IMG/VR virus record: IMGVR_UViG_3300046454_000696
Coordinates: 1 to 20,470 of that record
Source: a virus
Reading direction: 5' to 3' (one strand)
Length of the DNA: 20,470 nt
This document shows, piece by piece, positions 1 to 7,800 of this stretch; the first letter of the stretch is position 1, and every line of letters begins with the position of its first letter. The notes beneath the pieces were generated by a model. That model saw only the letters and a list, made by a program, of their open reading frames with translations, ran no database searches and was not told the origin of the DNA. A program made the translations under genes and the position numbers.

Positions 1-25
1 TAGACTAACACAGTGGGGTGTGTGC

Positions 26-1165
26 ATGCGTAGGTTCTTCCTCATAACCGATATGATGACGCATTACCGGGCCAGGATGATGGCCGCGCTGGCCAGCGGG
101 CTGGTAAAAGCTTCAAAGGAAGAATACATCGTCTACATGATGTCCGGTCACGACGAACGGCTTAACCAGGCAGACATTGTACTAGGGGTTGACATAGCCC
201 GCCCTGAATACCTCGCACCGAATGTAAGGTATATCACCTGGGTTCAGGACCTGATAAGCTGGCCGCACGGCAACAGGGTCCCCAGGCTTGACACTTACGG
301 AGCACAATCCAGGCCAGACGACATCATTTACACGCTTGGTGATGGCCGCAGCGTTGGGATAGACGAAGCCGACCCGCACTGGCGCGGTTCACTGGCAGAT
401 GCCGTTGACCCCGCGCTACTGCACAGGCCACGCAAACAGCCTGGCATAGACCTCTCACTTTGCACCTACATACCCCCACCTATTGACCAGATAGAGGGCC
501 TGGAAGGTTACTGGTCGGCGGTGGTAAAGCGGCTTCTCAGGGAATATTACACCCCGTTGCGGGGGGAACTGGACCCGCTGGGGATGTATGGCCGCATCAA
601 GGAGGAACTTGAGTCTGAAAACCTTGGGTTTGACTGGGCTGAGCATTTCAAGAGCAGGTCTCAGGAAGTCAAATGGATGGTGGTTCAGTATTCAAGGTTG
701 CTGGATCGGCTGAAGATCGCCAGGATGATGCTTGAGGTTTCCAAGGAATGTGAGTTCCGTGGCGGGAACTGGGAACACTACTCTGAATTCGCCGAGTGGG
801 TTCAGCCTCATACCAATGACACGGAAGTGTTGTACAACGCCTTCCAAAGAGGAAAAATCAACCTGCACGTCAACATAACCGGGTTCGGCATTCACTCACG
901 GGTGTTGGACTGCATGGCCATGAATTGCTTCATCATGAGCCATACCACCCCACGGGACTGTGTCGGGCAGCTGACTGAGTGCTTTGAGCCAGATGTTCAT
1001 TACGGCGTGTTCACCCCTGAGAACTTCAAGGAGCGGGCGCGTTACTGGCTCGACAATCAGGAGGAACGGGAGGCGGCAAGTGCCGAGGCTTTCAAACTGG
1101 TGCAGGCCCACCATCTATGGGAACACCGTGCTGCCAAAATACTGAAAGATCTCAAAGATGGCTGA
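26..1165 (+). CDS. CgeB-like glycosyltransferase (GT-B, Glyco_trans_1_2 type)
   Basis: Probable cytoplasmic glycosyltransferase of 379 residues that would move a sugar from an activated nucleotide donor to an unknown acceptor. The C-terminal ~105 residues resemble the CgeB/Glyco_trans_1_2 family: a KINLHVNITGFGIHSRVLDCMA stretch split around G-I-H-S-R, then a loss-of-freedom segment ending in a D-N-Q-E-E-R-E helix and an H-x-L-W-E-H-R-A-A motif before the last helix. The N-terminal half starts with a beta strand (RRFFLITDM) and contains YITWVQDLI, as in the N-terminal Rossmann lobe of these enzymes. ATG 26 is preferred because GGGGTG lies 5 bases upstream; an in-frame GTG at 20 would add two residues. 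It overlaps the next gene by 8 bases. Donor and acceptor cannot be read from sequence; neighbouring enzymes suggest surface or virion sugar work (inference). Confidence 0.78.
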   Translation: MRRFFLITDMMTHYRARMMAALASGLVKASKEEYIVYMMSGHDERLNQADIVLGVDIARPEYLAPNVRYITWVQDLISWPHGNRVPRLDTYGAQSRPDDIIYTLGDGRSVGIDEADPHWRGSLADAVDPALLHRPRKQPGIDLSLCTYIPPPIDQIEGLEGYWSAVVKRLLREYYTPLRGELDPLGMYGRIKEELESENLGFDWAEHFKSRSQEVKWMVVQYSRLLDRLKIARMMLEVSKECEFRGGNWEHYSEFAEWVQPHTNDTEVLYNAFQRGKINLHVNITGFGIHSRVLDCMAMNCFIMSHTTPRDCVGQLTECFEPDVHYGVFTPENFKERARYWLDNQEEREAASAEAFKLVQAHHLWEHRAAKILKDLKDG

Positions 1166-1358
1166 GTTATTGCCGCTGCATGTTCAAGTGCGTTTTGGGG
1201 ACGACATACCTGCTGACGCCCGCAACAAGGCCATGTTGGAATTTGAGCGGCTGTTGCGCAGGCTGACCGGTTTGCGCATTGAGACGTTTCAGGAACGGCG
1301 CGGCGACGACAGCAAGCTGCGCAATGCCATGACCACAGAACAACGAGCAAAACTATGA
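1158..1358 (+). CDS. Small hypothetical phage protein (66 aa)
   Basis: Short basic protein starting inside the end of the glycosyltransferase gene and ending in an ATGA overlap with the radical SAM gene, so it is probably translated by coupling with both. It has an N-terminal strand-like segment (PLHVQVRFGDDIP), a helix-forming middle (NKAMLEFERLLRRLTG) and a polar tail (GDDSKLRNAMTTEQRAKL). There is no signal peptide, membrane segment or Cys cluster. I do not recognise a named family. Its position between two sugar- or cofactor-related enzymes suggests an accessory role, but nothing in the sequence proves one. The tight overlaps on both sides and GC-rich coding texture support it as a real gene. 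Confidence 0.65.
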   Translation: MAELLPLHVQVRFGDDIPADARNKAMLEFERLLRRLTGLRIETFQERRGDDSKLRNAMTTEQRAKL

Positions 1359-2512
1359 CCACACCAATTCCGGAGTTTTTCAACCATGTTGTCACCGGCA
1401 AACCGGCAGCGGAGGTCTATAATCTCCAGCTTGATGGTACTAAGATTGCCTGGTACCGCGACCGTGTGGAGGCGTGGCGGCGCGGTGAGAGGATCGCCCC
1501 CATCACCATGGACGTTGCCTGGACCCGCAAGTGTGCCGCCGCCTGCAATTTTTGCTACGCGAGCCTTCAAGCAAGTGAGGATACAACGATCTCAAGACAA
1601 AATGCTCTAGACTATCTAGACGATGCTTCAGAGATAGGTGTTAAGGGAGTGAGTTTAATTAGTGATGGTGAGAGTACTGAAGTCCCATATTTTGCTGAAA
1701 GTGTTGAATATGGGGCTAAACGAGGGTTGCAAATCGGTACCAGTACTAACGGTGTCAAGCTGACCCCCGATGTTCTTGAGAGGATTTTGCCTGGGTTGAC
1801 TTACTTGCGTTTCAATTTCAGTGGTGGTGACAAACATCGCTGGTCTCAGATCATGGGGCTGAAGCAGCCATTGTTTGATCGTGTTGTTTCTCACATTAAG
1901 ACGGCGATGGCAATCAAACGCCGTGATAATCTACCCGTGAACATAAATATGCAAATGGTTGTTCTTCCTAAAGATGCTGATCAGATCATTCCGCTTGCTA
2001 AACTAGCGCAGCAAATACGTCCAGACTATCTTATCTATAAGCATTGTGCTAATAGTGCAGATGGTGATCTGGATGTTGATTACAGACAATACAGCTCTTT
2101 GTTCCCTCTATTCAAAGAAGTTGAAGCAATGGGTGATGAAGAATTTAGGGTGGCGGTGAAATGGTCTCGTATTCAAGACGAAGGAAAGAGGGACTATCAA
2201 CGGTGTTATGGACCGCCTTTTATCCTTCAGATGTCTGGCAATGGTTTAATTGCCCCCTGCGGACAGAAATTCAATTCCAAATATTCAAAGTTTCACATTG
2301 GGAATATTACGAGAGACAGATTTAAGGATATCTATCAAAGTGACCGTTACTGGGAAGTTCTCAATTACCTGGCAAGTGATGAATTTGATGCGTCGATTGA
2401 TTGTGGAGAAAATTGTCTTCAGACAAATACCAATTCATGGTTAGACAAGTGGGTCAATGGCAAAGTAGAGTTTGCAACGTCGCCCCCACCCCCACATATG
2501 GGTTTTGTGTAA
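1355..2512 (+). CDS. Radical SAM enzyme with C-terminal SPASM-like domain
   Basis: Predicted 385-residue radical SAM enzyme. The CxxxCxxC motif that ligates the [4Fe-4S] cluster for S-adenosylmethionine cleavage is present as C60, C64 and C67 (RKCAAACNFCYA). Later strand motifs fit the partial TIM barrel (GVSLISDGE, IGTSTNGV, LRFNFSGG). The C-terminal part has C284, C302, C350 and C354, the spacing expected of a SPASM/twitch domain binding an auxiliary cluster. SPASM enzymes modify peptides, sugars or proteins; the substrate here is unknown. The start overlaps the previous stop as ATGA; the stop overlaps the HNH start as TAATG. Base composition changes abruptly just after C67 (about base 1560), from over 60% GC to about 40% or less, so the gene appears chimeric. 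Nearby glycosyltransferase and ThDP genes make a sugar-modifying role possible (inference). Confidence 0.85.
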   Translation: MTTPIPEFFNHVVTGKPAAEVYNLQLDGTKIAWYRDRVEAWRRGERIAPITMDVAWTRKCAAACNFCYASLQASEDTTISRQNALDYLDDASEIGVKGVSLISDGESTEVPYFAESVEYGAKRGLQIGTSTNGVKLTPDVLERILPGLTYLRFNFSGGDKHRWSQIMGLKQPLFDRVVSHIKTAMAIKRRDNLPVNINMQMVVLPKDADQIIPLAKLAQQIRPDYLIYKHCANSADGDLDVDYRQYSSLFPLFKEVEAMGDEEFRVAVKWSRIQDEGKRDYQRCYGPPFILQMSGNGLIAPCGQKFNSKYSKFHIGNITRDRFKDIYQSDRYWEVLNYLASDEFDASIDCGENCLQTNTNSWLDKWVNGKVEFATSPPPPHMGFV

Positions 2513-3240
2513 TGAAAGAGTGCAAGTGCTGTTGCGTTTCGAAATCGTTGGAATTATTTTACAAAGCCCCACAGTGCCTCAATGGTGTAAGGCCGGAATG
2601 TATAGAATGCAGCAAAAAGCGGCGTGCTCCGTATAGAGCCAGGGAAGACGTCAGGGCCAGGAACAAAGCGTATCATGCGCGCAAGGATGTACGTGATAGG
2701 GCTAATGAACGAAGGCGTTCAAAGAAGGGTAAAGAAAACTATTGGAGGCGTGCCCACGCATCACCAAGTTTCGCATTGAGTTTTGCCCTTTACCGGGCAC
2801 TCAAGCGTTGCCCGACAAAGAACCCCATCAGCCACTCTGAGTTAATGGTTATGTTTAGAGAGCAAGATGGATGTTGTGCCCTTACTGGATTTGAAATGAC
2901 GTGGCAGCGTGGTGGGCTAAAGCCAAATTCCATGACAATGGACAAAATTGATCCAAAAGGTGGCTATACCAAAGACAACATCCGATTAATTTGTCATGCA
3001 GTTAATATGTTTAGGGGCCGTATGACCGATGCAGAAATGTTAAATATGGCTCGTGCCATTGTCACACAAGCAGACGTGAAGTTTACAACGGTTTTGAAGC
3101 AGGTTGCGTGATGCGTGTAGCAGAGTACATAGCGAGGTTCCTGAATGACCATGTTACTCGTGTTTATGCTGTCTGTGGTGCAGGGGCTATGCATCTTAAT
3201 GATGCAATTTGCCACCAGCCCGGCTTGGAAGTCATAGCTG
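1560..3240. other. AT-rich tract around the HNH gene (putative conversion or transfer segment)
   Basis: Hand counts in 60-base windows: 68% GC at 1441-1500 and 60% at 1501-1560, then 42% at 1561-1620, 40% at 2041-2100, 30% at 2281-2340, 37% at 2941-3000, 50% at 3181-3240 and 62% at 3241-3300. The segment covers the last four fifths of the radical SAM gene, the whole HNH gene and the first ~43 codons of the ThDP gene, so both borders lie inside coding sequence. Codon use also shifts towards A/T-ending codons. I interpret this as a segment acquired by recombination with the endonuclease; the borders are approximate. Confidence 0.6.
2512..3111 (+). CDS. HNH endonuclease, free-standing homing type
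   Basis: Predicted 199-residue DNA endonuclease. The N-terminus has two Cys pairs (CKCCC at residues 4-8 and CIEC at 30-33), consistent with a zinc ribbon. A very basic middle (residues 36-80, rich in R and K with a YRARED/YHARKD near-repeat) probably contacts DNA. The C-terminal nuclease region contains CALTGFEMT (122-130), then MDKIDPKGGYTKDNIRLICH (143-162) and N165, the D-x-I-D-x-x-x-G-Y-x-x-x-N-x-x-x-x-C pattern of phage HNH enzymes. The chosen ATG overlaps the radical SAM stop as TAATG; the open frame extends further upstream, but that part lies within the radical SAM gene. The stop overlaps the ThDP start. The whole gene is AT-rich compared with its flanks, which fits a mobile, intron-less homing gene. 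Confidence 0.82.
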   Translation: MKECKCCCVSKSLELFYKAPQCLNGVRPECIECSKKRRAPYRAREDVRARNKAYHARKDVRDRANERRRSKKGKENYWRRAHASPSFALSFALYRALKRCPTKNPISHSELMVMFREQDGCCALTGFEMTWQRGGLKPNSMTMDKIDPKGGYTKDNIRLICHAVNMFRGRMTDAEMLNMARAIVTQADVKFTTVLKQVA

Positions 3241-4832
3241 TCCATCATGAGCAGGCCGGGGCTATGGCTGCTGAAATGGACGCCAGGGTCACCGGCAAGA
3301 TGGCCTGCGTCCACGTTACCACCGGCCCAGGTGGCACGAATGCAATCACCGGGATAGCAGGGGCCTACGTAGACAGCGTACCGATGCTGATTATAGCCGG
3401 TCAGGTGGCAAGGCACACTATGATCGACGGCAGCGGTACCCGTCAGATAGGCCCCAACGAGCTTGATCTGGTCAGCATCGTCAAGCCCATAACCAAGTAT
3501 GCGGAAACGGTGCGACACAAGGATGCAATCCGGCATATGCTGGAATTTGCTGTGTACATGGCCACAACGGGGCGTCAAGGGCCGGTATTCATTGAGGTCC
3601 CCCTCGATGTGCAAAACGCAGAGATTGACCCGGATAGCTTGAAAGGATTTACACCTAATGTTTACCCTATGCCGGTCAACGGTGTGCGGCGTTGCCTGGA
3701 AATGCTTGAAGGGGCCAAGAAACCGCTGATCCTGGCAGGCAACGGGGTTCACCTTGCGGGCGCTGAGGAGGAACTAAGAACGTTGGTTGCTCTTGGGCTG
3801 CCGGTAGTGACTGCCTGGGGCGGCACTGACCTGATCCCCACAAATCACCCTAATTACATCGGCCACGTTGGCCTGATGGGGGACAGGGCCGGTAACTTCG
3901 CGGTGCAGGAAGCCGATGTACTGTTGGTCATTGGCAGCAGGCTGAGCATCCCCGTCATTGGTCACACCAAGGAACTGTTCGCGCCAAAGGCCAAGTTGAT
4001 TGTGGTGGATATTGATCAGGCTGAGACAACCAAGAAAACCATCAGGACCGATCTGCCAATTGTTGCCGATGCTAAGGATTTTCTGCATGCCCTTTTCGGT
4101 ATGGGCTTGATGCACTTCACTTGTTCAACGTGGATGGCAATATGCAGGCACTGGAAGGCCAAATACCCGGTCATGCTGCCTGAGTACCGCGACACCAGCA
4201 AAGGGATCAATTCCTACTTCTTCATGGAAGTATTGGCCAAACTCATGGACGACGATGCCATTTTGGTGGCCGACGTTGGCGTGGCGGTACTTTCAGCCAT
4301 GCAGTCCATGCCCCTGAATGGCCGACAAAGGCTGCTGCATTCAGGCGGCGTGTCAGCCATGGGGATTGGCCTCCCCGGTGCCATAGGGGCCTACCTGGGC
4401 GGCGCTGGCCGCCAGACCATCAGCCTGAACGGCGATGGCGGCATGATGATGAACCTGCAGGAACTGCAGACCATTGCCCACCACCAACTGCCGATCAAGA
4501 TCTTCGTGTTCTGCAACAAGGGCTACCTTACCATGAGGTTTACGCAGAACACCCACTTTGGCCGCGAATCCATAGCCGGTACCAATTCAGACCTTACCTG
4601 TGCCAACTTCTTTGAGGCAGCACCAGCGTTTGGGATCCCGGCGATGCGGCTGACTGGCGAATCTGACCTTGTACAGGGGGTCAAGAATGTGCTGCTGAAC
4701 GAAGGCCCTGTACTCTGTGAAGTACATTCACCCGAGGATCAGCTGCTGATGCCGAGGGTTAAGTCCCGCATTGAAGACGGCAAGTTTCTTCCTGCTCGTC
4801 TTGATGATATGTGGCCGCATTTGCAGGCGTAA
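3111..4832 (+). CDS. ThDP-dependent enzyme, acetolactate-synthase-like
   Basis: 573-residue thiamine-diphosphate enzyme with the full three-domain layout of the acetolactate synthase/decarboxylase superfamily, close to the usual 550-600 residues. The N-terminal PYR domain has the catalytic glutamate E47 (VHHEQAG) and a TTGPGGTNAITG segment. The central domain includes KKPLILAGNGVHLAG and EADVLLVIGSRLSIP. The C-terminal PP domain has the ThDP/Mg2+ motif starting GDG at 441-443 and ending C-N at 468-469, followed by KGYLTMRFTQ. The first Asn of the usual NN pair is replaced by Cys; the second, normally the metal ligand, is retained. Such enzymes join or cleave 2-keto acids; homologues in O-antigen loci modify keto sugars, a plausible role beside a glycosyltransferase. 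ATG 3111 overlaps the HNH TGA; a GTG at 3108 is an alternative. The first ~43 codons are AT-rich, the rest GC-rich. Confidence 0.85.
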   Translation: MRVAEYIARFLNDHVTRVYAVCGAGAMHLNDAICHQPGLEVIAVHHEQAGAMAAEMDARVTGKMACVHVTTGPGGTNAITGIAGAYVDSVPMLIIAGQVARHTMIDGSGTRQIGPNELDLVSIVKPITKYAETVRHKDAIRHMLEFAVYMATTGRQGPVFIEVPLDVQNAEIDPDSLKGFTPNVYPMPVNGVRRCLEMLEGAKKPLILAGNGVHLAGAEEELRTLVALGLPVVTAWGGTDLIPTNHPNYIGHVGLMGDRAGNFAVQEADVLLVIGSRLSIPVIGHTKELFAPKAKLIVVDIDQAETTKKTIRTDLPIVADAKDFLHALFGMGLMHFTCSTWMAICRHWKAKYPVMLPEYRDTSKGINSYFFMEVLAKLMDDDAILVADVGVAVLSAMQSMPLNGRQRLLHSGGVSAMGIGLPGAIGAYLGGAGRQTISLNGDGGMMMNLQELQTIAHHQLPIKIFVFCNKGYLTMRFTQNTHFGRESIAGTNSDLTCANFFEAAPAFGIPAMRLTGESDLVQGVKNVLLNEGPVLCEVHSPEDQLLMPRVKSRIEDGKFLPARLDDMWPHLQA

Positions 4833-4850
4833 TTTCTTGTTTGTGTGAGT

Positions 4851-4889
4851 GGAGGTGATGATACTTTAGAAATAAAGTGATCCTTTATG
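4851..4889 (+). promoter_or_regulatory. Split ribosome binding site: Shine-Dalgarno, hairpin, start codon
   Basis: GGAGGTGAT at 4851-4859 is a perfect 9-base complement to the usual 3' end of 16S rRNA, but the start ATG of the giant fibre gene is at 4887, 27 bases downstream, far beyond normal spacing. Between them ACTTTA (4863-4868), GAAA (4869-4872) and TAAAGT (4873-4878) form a 6-bp perfect stem with a GNRA-type tetraloop, extendable by a U-G pair (4862/4879). Removing the hairpin leaves 9-11 bases between Shine-Dalgarno and ATG. No in-frame start lies nearer, because TGA at 4878-4880 blocks the frame. The same architecture is known for phage T4 gene 25. Confidence 0.7.
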
Positions 4890-7800
4890 GGTGACATTGT
4901 CCTTGTACCGTCGACTGGTATCTCGACTACAACGACAATGGCCGTCGATGTGGTTGGCGGTGCTATCTTTCAGCCTGTCAAGATCAATCTGGGGTCGAGT
5001 GGTGCTGATGATGGCGTAGTTACTGTTTCGAATCCCTTGCCAGTCACTGGTGTATTGGGGATTACAGTTTCTGTCACTGCCACGAACCCGGTAAGTGGTA
5101 CGGTTAGCATCTCAGGGACGCCGGTCGTAACCGGTTCAGTTGCAGTTTCTGGTACCGTTTCGATCAGTGGTGCCAGTTTCGCTACCACTGCTGTAGCCAC
5201 TACCACCCAAGCTGCCGTAACTGGCGCTGTAGTCTGGTTCGCCCCTACACAAACTGTTTCTGCTGCAGTAAGTGGAACCATCACTGTCAGCAGTGGTGTT
5301 AGCGTTACCATCCAGCAAGGAGCTTCTGTCTCAGCGGTTGTCAGTGGAACGATTACACAATCCGGTGTGATCAATACCACTACTCAGACTGCTGTAACTG
5401 GGCAACTGGTTTGGTTGGCACCGACACAGACAATCTCTGCTGCAGTAAGTGGAACCATTACTGTCAGTAGTGGCGTTTCTGTCACCATTCAACAGGGAGC
5501 ATCAGTTTCTGCTGTAGTATCCGGGACAGTTACAGTAGGCACCGGCACTGTAAGTATCAGTTCTATGCCTGCCGTAAGTGGAACGGTTACGATCACCACC
5601 GGCACTGTTTCTATTTCAGGTACTATTATTGTTTCTGGTGGTGGCACGCCAATAACAACCACTCAGGCTGCTGCTACCGGTGCTCTTGTCTGGCTGGCCC
5701 CTACACAGACCATCAGTGCCAGTATTGCTTCCCCCCTTGCCACTACACAATCTGCTGTCACTGGTGTGGTTGTTTGGCTTGCGCCTACTCAGTCCCTTAA
5801 CGTCAATGCCACAGCTAGTTTCGCTACCACTGCCGTAGCTACGACTACTCAGGCAGCGGTAACTGGCGCTGTAGTCTGGTTGGCACCTACCCAGACGATT
5901 AGCCTGACTGCTACAGTCACAGCTACGATTACGACAACCATAACCGGTACGGTAACGGTCACCAATACCGGTTCGGTGGCTATCAGTGGTTCGGTTCTAG
6001 TTAGCGGTACCGTTTCAATATCTGGTGGTTCGGCTATCCCGACGACGACCGCGCAAGCTTCTGGTGTAACAGGGGGTTTAGTTTGGTTGGCGGCGGACCA
6101 GACAGTCAATGTTTCAACTGGGACACTGACTGTCACCGGGACCGTACTTGTAAGCATGCTCTTTCCGCTTGCAACCACGCAAGCCAATACCACTGGCTTG
6201 GTTGTTTGGCTTGCACCTACCCAGACGCTTAATGTCAACGCTACAGCGAGCTTCGCCACCACTGCCGTAGCTACGACTACTCAAGCAGCGGTTACTGGTG
6301 CTGTAGTCTGGCTTGCCCCCACTCAGACTTTATCGGTAGTTATTGGTGCTTCTACAGCAGTAGCTACCACGACTCAGGCTGCGGTAACAGGTGCGGTAGT
6401 CTGGTTTGCCCCTACACAGTCAGTTTCTGCCGCTGTCAGTGGTACGGTCACTGTCAGTTCTGGTGTCAGTGTTACTATTCAGCAGGGAGCTTCTGTTTCT
6501 GCTGTAGTGTCTGGCACAATAACAGCATCTGGGATAGTAAATACTACAACTCAGGCTGCTGTAACTGGACAACTAATTTGGCTGGCACCGACACAGACAA
6601 TCTCTGCTGCAGTCAGCGGTACGGTTAGTGTTTCCAATACTGTAGTTATTTCTGGCACAGTCTCGATCAGTGGTGCCAGTTTCGCTACGACAGCAGTAGC
6701 CACAACCACTCAGGCTGCCGTAACTGGCGCGGTAGTTTGGCTTGCTCCCACTCAGACGGTTTCTGCTGCTGTCAGTGGTACGGTCACCGTCAGTTCTGGT
6801 GTATCGGTTACCATCCAGCAAGGGGCATCAGTTTCTGCGGTTGTCAGTGGGACTGTAACCGCATCTGGGATAGTCAATACTACTACTCAGACTGCAGTTA
6901 CTGGGCAACTGGTTTGGCTGGCACCGACACAGACAGTTTCTGCTGCAGTATCTGGGACCATCACAGTTAGTAGCGGTGTATCTGTAACAATACAACAGGG
7001 AGCTTCTGTCTCAGCGGTTGTTAGTGGTACTGTAACAGTGGGTACCGGCACTGTGTCCCTATCTGGACCAGTGATGACTACTACCCAGGCCAATGCCACT
7101 GGTATTCTAGTTTGGTTAGCACCCACTCAAACTCTTTCGGTTGCTATTGGGGCTTCTACAGCAGTAGCTACCACCACCCAGGCTGCCGTCACTGGTGCAG
7201 TAGTCTGGCTGGCCCCTACACAGACAGTCAGTGCTGCGGTTGTTGGCAGCGTGTCTGTTTCTGGCACCGCAGCGGTTAGTGGAAGTGTGTCGCTTTCACA
7301 AATCGTTGCCACAACCACGCAGGCACAGGCTACTGGTTTATTGGTCTGGTTTGCACCAACACAGACACTTTCGGTTGCCATTGGGGCTTCTACTGCCGTT
7401 GCTACGACTACTCAGGCTGCCGTCACTGGCGCTGTAGTCTGGTTGGCCCCTACGCAGACAGTTTCTGCTGCTGTTAGCGGTACGGTTAGTGTCTCAAATA
7501 CAATTGTAATCTCAGGTACTGTTTCAGTCAGTGGAGCAGCTTCTACCACTGCTGTAGCGACGACTACCCAAGCAGCCGTAACAGGTGCGGTAGTCTGGCT
7601 TGCTCCTACACAGACAGTTTCTGCTGCTATCAGTGGTACTATCACTGTATCTAGCGGTGTTAGCGTCACTATCCAACAAGGAGCATCAGTTTCTGCTGTA
7701 GTATCTGGTACAGTAACTGCATCTGGAATAGTTAATACCACTACCCAAACTGCAGTTACCGGGCAGCTGGTTTGGCTCGCGCCGACACAGACAATCTCTG

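Noticed and set aside
2401-2511. Upstream extension of the HNH frame
   Set aside because: It lies inside the radical SAM gene; ATG 2512 overlaps the radical SAM stop (TAATG) and directly precedes the Cys-rich zinc ribbon expected at the N-terminus.
2994-3752. Minus-strand open frame of 252 codons opposite the HNH and ThDP genes
   Set aside because: It lies opposite two genes with clear family motifs on the + strand, has no recognisable domain, and every supported gene in the window is on the + strand.
4837-4865. Possible sigma70-like promoter (TTGTTT, 17 bases, GATACT) before the giant fibre gene
   Set aside because: Only 3-4 of 6 matches per box, and GATACT overlaps the start of the ribosome-site hairpin. 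It could be chance.
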